DNA from: Herbaspirillum sp. meg3
Lineage (GTDB): Bacteria > Pseudomonadota > Gammaproteobacteria > Burkholderiales > Burkholderiaceae_D
Reading direction: 5' to 3'
DNA: 64,000 nt
NCBI RefSeq assembly: GCF_002257565.1
Contig: NZ_CP022736.1
Span: 372,001-436,000, forward strand
Numbering within the stretch: position 1 is the first letter of the stretch; each line of letters begins with the position of its first letter. A program made the translations under genes and the position numbers. Below the pieces are notes generated by a model that worked only from the letters and a program-made list of their open reading frames with translations, had not been told where the DNA came from and made no database searches. Shown here in pieces: positions 43,383 through 51,781 of the stretch.

Positions 43383-43399
43383 TTGAAATAATATTTCAA
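43383..43399. promoter_or_regulatory. AT-rich palindrome in the glmS / Lrp-type divergent region
   Basis: TTGAAAT (43383-43389) and ATTTCAA (43393-43399) form a perfect inverted repeat with a three-base centre, 13 bases before the Lrp-type start. The whole 138-base region is very AT-rich compared with its neighbours. An autoregulatory Lrp/AsnC site is the likely meaning. Confidence 0.5.
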
Positions 43400-43412
43400 A
43401 TATTGAGTATAA

Positions 43413-43880
43413 ATGGAAAAAATAGAGATGGATGATTTGGATAGGCGTATCTTGAATGCTCTGCAGGACGATGCCTCGCAAACCAATCATCAATTGGCAG
43501 AGCGGGTACACGCTTCAGCGCCGACTTGCCTGCGCCGGGTCAAGCGTCTGGTGGATGCGGGTGTCATTGCGCGTCAGGTCGCCTTGCTGGCGCCTGAGAA
43601 GCTCGGATCGGCGTTGACCGCCATTGTTGAGATCACGCTGGATCAGCAGGGTGATGAGCGTCAGGTGGAGTTTGAGGAGTTGGTGGAAGGCGAGGCGGCG
43701 GTGTTGCAGTGCTATCGCGTCTCGCCGGGACCGGATTTCGTGTTGATGGTGCAGGTAGCCGATATGCCTGCTTATCACGCGCTGGCACATCGTCTGTTTG
43801 CTACGCACAAGAATGTGCGCAACGTGCGTAGCTATTTTTCCATTCACCGCAGCAAGTTCGAAACGCGGATCGCCGTCTGA
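43413..43880 (+). CDS. Lrp/AsnC family transcriptional regulator
   Basis: Leucine-responsive-type regulator of 155 residues. The N-terminal helix-turn-helix is LDRRILNALQDDASQTNHQLAERVHASAPTCLRRVKRLVDAGVI (about 8-52) and the C-terminal RAM/AsnC ligand domain contains GEAAVLQCYRVSPGPDFVLMVQVADMPAYHALAHRLF. The ATG at 43413 has a weak GAG upstream; an internal ATG at 43428 is possible. It sits between glmS and glmU on the opposite strand. Whether it controls them is not established by sequence alone. Confidence 0.93.
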   Translation: MEKIEMDDLDRRILNALQDDASQTNHQLAERVHASAPTCLRRVKRLVDAGVIARQVALLAPEKLGSALTAIVEITLDQQGDERQVEFEELVEGEAAVLQCYRVSPGPDFVLMVQVADMPAYHALAHRLFATHKNVRNVRSYFSIHRSKFETRIAV

Positions 43881-43913
43881 GGCGACTGTCGTGATTGCCG
43901 CGGCTTCCGCGCT

Positions 43914-45272
43914 TTATTTCTTGATCTTGACCGGACGCGTCCAGCCGGGCAGCGACATCTGTTTGGCGCGTGACAGCGTCAGCTGATCTGCCGGCGCATC
44001 CTTGGTCAGCGTTGTGCCTGCGCCGATGGTGGCGCCTTTGCCGATACGCACCGGGGCGATCAGTTGGCTATCGCTGCCAACGAAGACGTCATCTTCGATG
44101 ATGGTCTCGAATTTGTTGACGCCGTCGTAATTGCAGGTAATGACGCCCGCGCCAACGTTGACGCCGGATCCGATGGTGGCGTCGCCGATATAGGCCAGAT
44201 GATTGGCTTTGCTGCGGGCGGCGATCTTGCTCTTTTTAACCTCGACAAAGTTGCCGATATGGACGTCTTCACCCAGCTCGGTGCCGGGGCGCAGGCGCGC
44301 ATACGGGCCGACTTGCGCGGTCGCACCGACGATGGCGTCGTCAATGTGTGAAAACGGTTTGATCTGCGCCCCTTTGCCGATGCGCGCATTCTTGATGATG
44401 CAATTGGCGCCGATGGTGGCACCGTCTGCGATGTCGACTTTGCCTTCGAAGATGCAATTGACGTCAATGCTCACATCGCGGCCACAGGTCAGTACGCCGC
44501 GTACATCAAGGCGTGCAGGGTCGAGCAGCGTGACGCCCTGTTCCAGCAGGGTGTTGGCGATGCGGCGTTGATAGGCGCGCTCCAGTTCCGCCAGTTGTAC
44601 CTTGCTGTTGACGCCCAATGTCTCGGTGATGTCCGCAGGCTGGGCCGACACGACTTCGACACCGTCGGCGACTGCTGCTGCAATGACGTCGGTCAGGTAG
44701 TACTCGCCTTGCGCATTGTCGTTGGATAGTGCTGACAGCCAGCCGCGCAGCTTGGCGGTCGGCGCGGCGATGATGCCTGTATTGACCTCTTGAATGGCAC
44801 GTTCGGCCTCGTTGGCATCCTTTTGCTCGACTATGCGAGTGATTTTGCCATGTTCGCGCACAATGCGGCCATACCCGGTCGGGTCGGCCACGGTGACCGT
44901 CAGTACGGCCAGCTTGTCGTTCCCCGCCACTGCCAGCAGGCGTTGCAGCGTTGCCGGTGTCGTCAGCGGAACATCGCCGTACAGCACCAGCGTGGACGCA
45001 TTGTCATCAATAAAAGGCAAGGCCTGCGCGACCGCATGGCCGGTGCCGAGCTGCGGCTCTTGCAGGGCGAATGACAGCGTTGCATCGGCAAAGCTGGAGG
45101 GAACGGCGTCGCCGCCATGGCCGTAGACCACGCATAATTTAGACGGCGCCAGGGTCTTGGCGGTATCAACGACATGACCAAGCAGCGGTTTGCCGGCGAG
45201 AGGGTGAAGGACTTTCGGTAGCGCAGACTGCATGCGCTTACCCATGCCGGCGGCGAGGATGACGACGTTCAT
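43914..45272 (-). CDS. glmU: Bifunctional N-acetylglucosamine-1-P uridyltransferase / glucosamine-1-P acetyltransferase
   Basis: Makes UDP-GlcNAc from glucosamine-1-phosphate in two steps. The 452 residues comprise an N-terminal nucleotidyltransferase (MNVVILAAGMGKRMQSALPKVLHPLAGKPLL, about 1-225) and a C-terminal left-handed beta-helix acetyltransferase built of hexapeptide repeats (about 250-452). The latter includes RPGTELGEDVHIGNFVEVKKSKI, KANHLAYIGDATIGSGVNVGAGVITCNYDG and FVGSDSQLIAPV. The open frame extends 24 codons upstream but GlmU starts MNVVILAAG, so I use the ATG at 45272. It supplies peptidoglycan, lipid A and the amino-sugar genes to its right. Confidence 0.96.
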   Translation of the reverse strand: MNVVILAAGMGKRMQSALPKVLHPLAGKPLLGHVVDTAKTLAPSKLCVVYGHGGDAVPSSFADATLSFALQEPQLGTGHAVAQALPFIDDNASTLVLYGDVPLTTPATLQRLLAVAGNDKLAVLTVTVADPTGYGRIVREHGKITRIVEQKDANEAERAIQEVNTGIIAAPTAKLRGWLSALSNDNAQGEYYLTDVIAAAVADGVEVVSAQPADITETLGVNSKVQLAELERAYQRRIANTLLEQGVTLLDPARLDVRGVLTCGRDVSIDVNCIFEGKVDIADGATIGANCIIKNARIGKGAQIKPFSHIDDAIVGATAQVGPYARLRPGTELGEDVHIGNFVEVKKSKIAARSKANHLAYIGDATIGSGVNVGAGVITCNYDGVNKFETIIEDDVFVGSDSQLIAPVRIGKGATIGAGTTLTKDAPADQLTLSRAKQMSLPGWTRPVKIKK

Positions 45273-45558
45273 ACGTTCAGGAATGATGGCGGAAAAGAAG
45301 GTGAAAGTGTAGCACGCGGCTACAGAGCAGATCGGATGGAACACCTTGCCCCTATGCAGAATAGAGGCTTGGTTCTGCGCGTACTTGGCGCTTTGCGCGA
45401 CCCGATCGCAGGCATGTCGCCGAGACTGTATCTGAGCAATTAGTAAGGCGGGTGTTGATGCGTTCCCGGGTGGGGTTCTAAGACAAGTTGGTCGGCGACA
45501 TCCCTGTCTTTAACCGCGTATCTCGCTGGCGTTGGCATCACGCTGCGGATGGGTGCTG

Positions 45559-46596
45559 TTATTCCGGCTCCGTCTTGACGTGGGTCAGATACCATGTCAG
45601 AGCCAGCTTAAGCCCTTCGCGAATGCGGTGAGTTGGCTCATAGCCCAGCATGGCCCTGGCTTTTGTGATGTCGGCCTGGGAATTTCGTATATCTCCGGCG
45701 CGAAATGCCTTGTATTGAGGCTGGTGGTCGTGCAGGCGCGGGAATTTTTCCACCAGTAGTGATCTGATGATTTCATGCAGCTGATTCAGGCTGGTGCGAT
45801 CATTGAGCGCCACATTATAGATCTGGTTGGCAGCGCTCTTGTCTGCATTCGCCGCTAACAGATTTGCCTGTACGACGTTGTCGATAAAGCAGAAATCCCG
45901 GGTGGTTTCGCCGTCGCCATTGATCACTAACGGTGTATCCTGGATCATGGCAGCAAACCATTGCGGGATCACGGCTGCATAGGCACCCTTGGGATCTTGA
46001 CGTGGTCCGAATACATTGAAATAGCGTAGCCCGATGGTTTCCATGCCATAAGTGCGGCCGAACACGTCAGCATACAGTTCATTGACATATTTAGTCACGG
46101 CATAAGGGGAAAGTGGAGCGCCAATCACGGACTCTACTTTGGGTAAGGCAGGGTGATCGCCATAGGTGGAGCTCGATGCAGCGTAGACGAAGCGTTTGAC
46201 GGCAGCGTCACGCGCGGCGACCAGCATGTTTAAAAATCCCGTAATGTTGTTCTCGTTGGTCAACACTGGATTTTCGATCGAACGCGACACAGAACCTAGT
46301 GCGGCGTGATGTAGTACGTAATCGACTCCTATGCAGGCAGCTTTGCAATCCTCGGGCTTGCGGATGTCACCTTCAATAAATCGAAAATTGCGCCATGCGG
46401 CAGGACCGACAGCTTCCTGTACTAGCGTCAGATTATGTCGATGACCGGTTGAGAAATTATCCAGCCCGACGACTTTCTGGCCAAGATTGAGCAGAGTTTC
46501 CAATAGATTGGAGCCGATGAAGCCTGCTGTCCCGGTAATCAACCAGCAAGATTGATGGTCTGCCAGATGTTGTTTGATTTCCTGATACGTTTTCAT
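45559..46596 (-). CDS. wbpP: UDP-N-acetylglucosamine 4-epimerase (WbpP/TviC type)
   Basis: Extended SDR sugar epimerase of 345 residues that interconverts UDP-GlcNAc and UDP-GalNAc (or their uronic acids). The start CWLITGTAGFIGSNLLETLLNLGQKVVGLDNFSTGH carries the GxxGxxG motif. YAASSSTYGDHP and SPYAVTKYVNELYA supply the catalytic Ser and Tyr-x3-Lys, and GLRYFNVFGPRQDPKGAYAAVIPQW and TTRDFCFI follow. It matches Pseudomonas WbpP and Salmonella TviC very closely. It lies 16 bases after the dehydrogenase gene on the same strand, forming a two-gene operon. Confidence 0.93.
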   Translation of the reverse strand: MKTYQEIKQHLADHQSCWLITGTAGFIGSNLLETLLNLGQKVVGLDNFSTGHRHNLTLVQEAVGPAAWRNFRFIEGDIRKPEDCKAACIGVDYVLHHAALGSVSRSIENPVLTNENNITGFLNMLVAARDAAVKRFVYAASSSTYGDHPALPKVESVIGAPLSPYAVTKYVNELYADVFGRTYGMETIGLRYFNVFGPRQDPKGAYAAVIPQWFAAMIQDTPLVINGDGETTRDFCFIDNVVQANLLAANADKSAANQIYNVALNDRTSLNQLHEIIRSLLVEKFPRLHDHQPQYKAFRAGDIRNSQADITKARAMLGYEPTHRIREGLKLALTWYLTHVKTEPE

Positions 46597-46612
46597 TTTT
46601 TTACTTGAAGGA

Positions 46613-47893
46613 TCACAGGCGCCATACGGTATAACCTGCTTGTTGCAGCGCCACTTGGTCGAAGTTCGATTTCACGTCAATGAAACAGCCTTTGTTTTTT
46701 AGTTTGGACAGGAGTTCGGGCAAGGGTTTCGCCAGAAGCTCCTTATGCGACACCGCTGCGATAATCGCATCGGCTTGCGGCAGAGCATCCCAGGATTTGA
46801 GGCTGATACCATATTCGTGCTTGGCATCGGCGGGAGAGGCGACAGGATCGTAGACATGCACTTCGACGCCATACGATTCCAGTTCGGTAAGAATATCAAC
46901 CACCTTCGAGTTTCGCAGATCCGGGCAATTTTCTTTGAACGTCAGACCCAGCACATTGACTTTCGCCCCCTTAATTGCAAAGCCGGCCGCGATCATTGAT
47001 TTCACGGTTTTTTCTGCAACGAATTTTGCCATGCCATCATTAATACGGCGGCCTGCCAGAATGACTTGTGGATGATAGCCAATCATGTCGGCTTTGTGTG
47101 TCAGATAGTAAGGGTCGACGCCGATGCAATGGCCGCCGACCAGACCTGGCCGGAATGGCAGGAAATTCCATTTTGTACCGGCAGCTCGCAATACCTCCAT
47201 TGTGTCGATGCCAAGCTTGTCGAAAATCAGCGCTAATTCATTCATCAGCGCGATATTCACATCGCGTTGAATGTTTTCGATGACCTTGGCGGCTTCGGCA
47301 ACTTTGATACTGGATGCACGATAGATGCCGGCTGTGACGATTGATTCGTAGAGTGCTGCAATTTTGTCCAGTGTCTCCTGATCGTCCCCCGACACGACTT
47401 TGAGGATGGTGGTCAGCGTATGTTCTTTATCGCCAGGATTAATGCGCTCTGGCGAAAAGCCGACATGAAAATCCACCTTCCACTGCATTCCTGAGTACTT
47501 TTCCAGCACAGGGATACAAATTTCCTCGGTTGCTCCCGGGTACACTGTCGATTCGTAGATCACGATCGTGCCAGGTTTCATGTGTTTGCCGACTGTTTCA
47601 CTCGCGCGCAGCAAGGCGCTAAAATCAGGATTGTGGGCGCTATCGACAGGTGTTGGTACCGCGACGACGATATAGTCCGCCGCTGACAGGGTGGTAGGGT
47701 CGGTGCTAACCGTCAACTGCGTGGCCGATTGCATCGTTTCAGTGGACAATTCGCCGGTCGGGTCGATATAGCGACGATAGCTTTCAATTTTGGCAGTTGA
47801 AAGGTCAAACCCTACGGTTTGACGTATTCTGCCGAACTCCACGGCAACCGGGAGCCCAACATAGCCCAGACCAACCACTGCAACAATGCTCAT
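46613..47893 (-). CDS. wbpO: UDP-N-acetyl-hexosamine 6-dehydrogenase (WbpO/TviB type)
   Basis: NAD-dependent dehydrogenase of 426 residues that oxidises UDP-GalNAc or UDP-GlcNAc at C6 to the uronic acid. The N-terminal Rossmann motif is VAVVGLGYVGLPVAVEF. ESTVYPGATEEICIPVLEKYSG and GFSPERINPGD are conserved, and the catalytic cysteine lies in RPGLVGGHCIGVDPYYLTHKA. The C-terminal GLTFKENCPDLRNSKVVDIL is the UDP-binding domain. It is first in the operon with the epimerase. Whether the route runs WbpP then WbpO, or TviB then TviC, cannot be decided from sequence, so the symbol is provisional. Confidence 0.92.
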   Translation of the reverse strand: MSIVAVVGLGYVGLPVAVEFGRIRQTVGFDLSTAKIESYRRYIDPTGELSTETMQSATQLTVSTDPTTLSAADYIVVAVPTPVDSAHNPDFSALLRASETVGKHMKPGTIVIYESTVYPGATEEICIPVLEKYSGMQWKVDFHVGFSPERINPGDKEHTLTTILKVVSGDDQETLDKIAALYESIVTAGIYRASSIKVAEAAKVIENIQRDVNIALMNELALIFDKLGIDTMEVLRAAGTKWNFLPFRPGLVGGHCIGVDPYYLTHKADMIGYHPQVILAGRRINDGMAKFVAEKTVKSMIAAGFAIKGAKVNVLGLTFKENCPDLRNSKVVDILTELESYGVEVHVYDPVASPADAKHEYGISLKSWDALPQADAIIAAVSHKELLAKPLPELLSKLKNKGCFIDVKSNFDQVALQQAGYTVWRL

Positions 47894-48319
47894 AGCTCAT
47901 CCGATCAATTAATTAGTTGTGCAAGATTAAATAATCTTTGCCCAAGCATAAATCCATCATGTCTGAAAATATGGAAAAAACAGATGCTATTTGATGGGGT
48001 TAATCGCTGTATTGGCTCTTATAAGCTCAGCGTAGCATAAGCTCGGATCATGCTGGTTTGCCTGTGGAATTGCAAAACGACTCCGAATGAGTATTCGTTG
48101 TAACTGCCAAATTAAAACGCTGGAGGTGTTTTGACCTCGTATTCGAGGTTTAACACCGATTTTTTCGCTGTAAGATTGCCCGTCCACGCGAATAATCCCT
48201 TGTGTTGAAAACGGATGGGAAATAAAGCAACTAGGGCTATTGAAGCCACGTTGAGGCTCGGTCGTGCGATTTGCCTGACGCGGAATGCGTCATCGAAAAT
48301 ACTGATATGCGAGAAGGAT
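47894..48319. promoter_or_regulatory. Divergent control region with a long imperfect hairpin
   Basis: This 426-base gap separates the uronic acid operon from the plus-strand glycan cluster. GGTGTTTTGACCTCG (48125-48139) and CGAGGTTTAACACC (48144-48157) pair as two six-base helices with a small internal loop and a TATT loop, about 160 bases before the first plus-strand gene. I searched by eye for a JUMPstart/ops element (GGCGGTAGC) and did not find a convincing one. Confidence 0.4.
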
Positions 48320-49513
48320 ATGGATTTTAACGAACGGGTTTCATCCCTGCTGCAAACACCTGCGACGCCGCTGACTTGGGACAGCATTCTGAAAGAATGC
48401 ACGCGCCTCGAACAGAGTTATATTCATATCCGCTCCGAATTCCAGTGGGCGCTCGAATACAAGCGTTTCCAGGTGGAATCTGCGCGCGGCAACCGGTCTG
48501 CGGCTCTAATCGCATTGAAAGCCGCAATTGCGACCGCCCCCGGAAATGACGATGTTCTGAATGACTACAAGAATTACATCGGCCAAGGGGCAAATGTCGA
48601 CAATATTGTCCTGATCGTCAGTTCCAAGAAGAATGAGGCGAAAGCGGTTGATCTGGCGCGCTCGTTCGACCGAAATAATATTCAGTATCTGATCGTAAGC
48701 GGGTTGGATACAGCCCCCATTCAGCAAGTTCGCGCACTGCAGGTCGACGCACCCGACAGCTATGAAGGCCGAAGCAGAAAAGTGGCGGCAGCATTGACCT
48801 GGATCTATGAAAACCTGGGCACCCGGGTCAATGTGCTGAAAGTTGAGGACAGTATGTCCTTGGTCAACGGCAGGAAATTGCTGGAGAACATGAAGGGTCT
48901 AGGCGCCAAAGCTGCTTATGTGGGTGTGCCCGTCTCGCCTGCTGAATTCGATCGCTGCGCGCATTGGGGGCAGTGTCAGGATCCAAAGCTTAATCGTAGT
49001 GTGTATGGCCGCCCCATATTGCGACCGTGGGCCGTCGGAGAGGCTTACTACCTGAGTGCTGCCGCCGTGGAAAAAATCGTCTTCTCGTTGATGCGCTTTC
49101 CAGGACAGTTCGACGGCGAATTTTATGAAGACAAATTGATCGGCGACGTATTGGTATTCGAAGGCGTCGATTTGACGCCGATCAAGGAGTTTGCAGACTT
49201 TGGTCTGAGCGACAAACCTTCCTTGGCGGCGCCCAATCAACTGACCGTTGCATCGGGCAAGAAGGAGGCTGCTGCGAGTAATTCGCTGGCTTCGTTGGCG
49301 AGCCGACCGGTTTCCGCCAAGCCAAACCCGTTAATCGCTGCATCGAGCAAGAAGGCTGCTGCGGCTGGTAATCCGCTGGCGGCCTTGTCGAGCCAACCAG
49401 TTCTCATCAAACCAAATCCCTTGACCGCCGCGTCAAGCAAGTCGGGACTCGCCGCCGACCATCCGTTAGCTGGTTTGTCCAGCCCGGGCTGGACATTGAT
49501 CACACCCAGATAA
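48320..49513 (+). CDS. GT31-like glycosyltransferase with repetitive tail
   Basis: A 397-residue protein that heads the plus-strand glycan cluster. Residues 1-90 are helical. Residues about 95-290 have the motif order of GT31 beta-1,3-galactosyltransferases: DSYEGRSRKVAAALTWIYEN (146-165, compare D-x-Y-x-N-L-x-x-K), KVED at 174-177 in the place of the DxD metal motif, WAVGEAYYLSAAAVEKI (237-253) and FYEDKLIGDVL (268-278, compare ED-x-x-x-G). Residues 303-390 are three imperfect 30-residue repeats. The ATG at 48320 is the probable start; an upstream extension to 48215 is less likely. Donor and acceptor are unknown, and the family link is by motif reading only. Confidence 0.55.
   Translation: MDFNERVSSLLQTPATPLTWDSILKECTRLEQSYIHIRSEFQWALEYKRFQVESARGNRSAALIALKAAIATAPGNDDVLNDYKNYIGQGANVDNIVLIVSSKKNEAKAVDLARSFDRNNIQYLIVSGLDTAPIQQVRALQVDAPDSYEGRSRKVAAALTWIYENLGTRVNVLKVEDSMSLVNGRKLLENMKGLGAKAAYVGVPVSPAEFDRCAHWGQCQDPKLNRSVYGRPILRPWAVGEAYYLSAAAVEKIVFSLMRFPGQFDGEFYEDKLIGDVLVFEGVDLTPIKEFADFGLSDKPSLAAPNQLTVASGKKEAAASNSLASLASRPVSAKPNPLIAASSKKAAAAGNPLAALSSQPVLIKPNPLTAASSKSGLAADHPLAGLSSPGWTLITPR
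49232..49497 (+). repeat. Three imperfect 90-bp tandem repeats in the GT31-like gene
   Basis: The coding repeats translate to units such as PNPLIAASSKKAAAAGNPLA and PNPLTAASSKSGLAADHPLA, each unit being 30 residues (90 bases) long. Units begin near 49232, 49322 and 49412; the first is the most diverged and the last is slightly short. The unit is a multiple of three, so copy number can change without breaking the gene. Confidence 0.75.
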
Positions 49514-49585
49514 GTTGCGCTGTCATTTGAAAATATTGCGCAATTCTTCTGATCATCATTTCATTGCCGCTGAAAGAGGTTTCTT

Positions 49586-50713
49586 GTGACACAAAAAAAC
49601 GTGCAGCTCTTCGTGCCGTCGTTTGATGTTGATGCCTGTCTCGCAGAAATTCGTATTTGTCTCGAAAAGGGATGGACCGGTATCGGCTTCAAGACGGTTG
49701 AATTCGAACAGAAGTTTTCCGATTTTATTAGTCAGCCTTACTGTCACTTTCTGAATTCGAATACCAATGGCATTCATCTGCTGCTGGAATTATTAAAGAA
49801 AACCAGAAACTGGCGGGATGGCGACGAGGTAATTTCTACAGCGATGACGTTTGTGTCGACGAATCATTCGATCTTGCACGCTGGATTGGAGCCGGTATTC
49901 GCTGACGTCGACGAGTCCCTATGCGTTACCGCAGCCGAAGTGGAGAAAAAAATTACTGCCAGGACCCGCGCTGTGATTTTTGTGGCGATCGGTGGCAATG
50001 TCGGCGAAATGATCAAAATTGCAGCGTTGTGCAAGGTGCGCGGAATATCGCTTATTCTGGATGCCGCACACAGCGCCGGATCGCGTCTGAACGGCAAGGA
50101 TTTGTCGGCTTATGCGGACTACTCGGTCTTTTCGTTCCAGGCGGTCAAGAATTTGCCGACTGCCGACTCAGGTCTGATCACCGTGCAAACCGAGGCCGAA
50201 AATCAGCTGGTGCGACAACTGAGTTGGTGCGGCATCAACAAGGATACCTACTCGCGCTCGCAGGATGGGTATAAATGGCTCTATTCGGTGGACGACGTCG
50301 GCTACAAATACAATGGCAATTCGATCATGGCGGCGATCGCGATTGTGCAGCTGCAATCGCTGGATGCGGGTAACGCCCGCCGCCGCGAGTTGGCGGCCAT
50401 GTATGCCGACAAGTTGGCCGGCGTCGGCAGTCTGCGTTTCATCGCGCATGCCAACGGCGAGGAAAGCAGTCGTCATCTGATCCAGTTTATCCTCGAAGAA
50501 CGCAACGAGTTAATCGAGTATCTGGACAAGAATGGCGTCGGAACCGGCGTGCATTACCGCTCCAATACGAGCTATCCGATGTATGCAAAAAACCAGACGC
50601 CGAATGCTGATCGGCTCAGTGACAAGATCATTTCTCTGCCTTGCCATCTGAAAATGGAAGACGGCGACGTGGACTATGTTGTTGAACGCATCAAATCCTT
50701 CTATCAACACTGA
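49586..50713 (+). CDS. DegT/DnrJ/EryC1/StrS family sugar aminotransferase
   Basis: PLP-dependent enzyme of 375 residues that aminates a nucleotide-linked keto-sugar. Features are the N-terminal GWTGIGFKTVEFEQKFSDFI, HFLNSNTNGIHLLLELL near 52-70 (phosphate-binding), DEVISTAMTFVSTNHSIL, ILDAAHSAGSRLNG with the PLP-pairing Asp, and the Schiff-base lysine in FSFQAVKNLPTADSGLI. The C-terminus has the usual HYRSNTSYPMY. The GTG start at 49586 follows AGAGG. It sits inside the glycan cluster, so it probably makes an amino sugar (4-amino or 3-amino deoxy type) for this polymer. The keto-sugar substrate is unknown. Confidence 0.9.
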   Translation: MTQKNVQLFVPSFDVDACLAEIRICLEKGWTGIGFKTVEFEQKFSDFISQPYCHFLNSNTNGIHLLLELLKKTRNWRDGDEVISTAMTFVSTNHSILHAGLEPVFADVDESLCVTAAEVEKKITARTRAVIFVAIGGNVGEMIKIAALCKVRGISLILDAAHSAGSRLNGKDLSAYADYSVFSFQAVKNLPTADSGLITVQTEAENQLVRQLSWCGINKDTYSRSQDGYKWLYSVDDVGYKYNGNSIMAAIAIVQLQSLDAGNARRRELAAMYADKLAGVGSLRFIAHANGEESSRHLIQFILEERNELIEYLDKNGVGTGVHYRSNTSYPMYAKNQTPNADRLSDKIISLPCHLKMEDGDVDYVVERIKSFYQH

Positions 50714-50734
50714 TCACAACCACTAAAGTACGCC

Positions 50735-51751
50735 ATGGCTGTTTTCAATACTGCATCGGGCCGACCCAATATCGCGTTGGTTCCGGCTGCGACCATCAAC
50801 TCGGCCAGCTCGCGTCTGCGGTGTTTCGGCCTGGGCCGCGAATTAGCCGGCATGGGCTATCGTGTGACGGTCGGCATTGACCCTGATAATCCGCCGCATG
50901 TATTGTTGGTGCAAAAAATCATCAATGCTGATGCGCTTCTGATGGCGCAATGGGTGCATGGTAACGGCGGCGTGGTGGTCTACGACATCGACGATTATGG
51001 CCCGGAAGCGCTTGGCAGTCTGAAGGCCGATGAAGCGACCTTCAGTCAGTTCATGCAATTGGTGTCCATCGTGATAGTGGATACAGAAACCCGGCACGGC
51101 GTGTTTCTCAAGGAGCCAGGTTTTACCCATATTCAGGAGCATTGGGTCATTCCCGATCCCATTGATTATATTGAATCCAGCAACCGCGAAACGCCCAAGG
51201 CAGCCCGGCAGCCCGGCGAGAAGCTGCGCGCGTGCTGGTTTGGCAACGCGCCCAATATCGTGCCAGCGATTCCTTACCTTCAGGAGATCGCGGCGTCGGA
51301 AGAGGTTCGCGACGTGAGCGTCATGCTGAATGCCGACTATGTTGACTATTTTCACCAGAACTTTCCGCAATTCAATACAAGCGCGTGGAAGCTCGAAACC
51401 TTTCCGTCACTGTTCAGCGCAACCGATTTCTGCGTATTGATTCATGCCACCACGTTCGAAGGTGTGCAAAAGAGCAATAACAAGATGCTCGCCGCGCTAG
51501 CGTTGGGCGTGGTGCCATTTGTCAGTCGCACGCCGGCCTACGAGGCGACTGCCTTGCAGATGGGGATTCCGGAACTGATCGTCGATAGTCCGAAGGATGT
51601 GCTGGACCGCATCAAGCCGGGCATATTCGACGGTATCGTGAAAAAAATGTACTCCACACATTGCAGCCGCGAGTTAGAGCAATATTTTCCTGTCGTATCC
51701 GCGCGAATGTTTTCGGAGAAAATCCAAGTATATCTGGAACAACGCGGATAG
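50735..51751 (+). CDS. Glycosyltransferase (GT4/GT-B-like)
   Basis: A 338-residue protein with a GT-B layout. The first half contains INSASSRLRCFGLGRELAGMGYRVTV near residue 22 and VVVYDIDDYG near 83. The second half has RACWFGNAPNIV near 166 (start of the donor-binding domain), NNKMLAALALGVVPFVSR near 250 and a nucleotide-sugar loop YEATALQMGIPELIVDS. It resembles the protein at 57530 in its second half (ICWFG, then SPNKLITSLVRGMVPLVSK), so the two are paralogues. The acceptor is unknown. It follows the aminotransferase by 21 bases. Confidence 0.75.
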   Translation: MAVFNTASGRPNIALVPAATINSASSRLRCFGLGRELAGMGYRVTVGIDPDNPPHVLLVQKIINADALLMAQWVHGNGGVVVYDIDDYGPEALGSLKADEATFSQFMQLVSIVIVDTETRHGVFLKEPGFTHIQEHWVIPDPIDYIESSNRETPKAARQPGEKLRACWFGNAPNIVPAIPYLQEIAASEEVRDVSVMLNADYVDYFHQNFPQFNTSAWKLETFPSLFSATDFCVLIHATTFEGVQKSNNKMLAALALGVVPFVSRTPAYEATALQMGIPELIVDSPKDVLDRIKPGIFDGIVKKMYSTHCSRELEQYFPVVSARMFSEKIQVYLEQRG

Positions 51752-51781
51752 TCGCCGCCGACTGTTGTCTTTTCCTCCTCG

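Noticed and set aside
47894..48319. JUMPstart/ops antitermination element before the glycan cluster
   Set aside because: GCGTAGC occurs but the GGCGGTAGC core and the surrounding JUMPstart sequence are absent.
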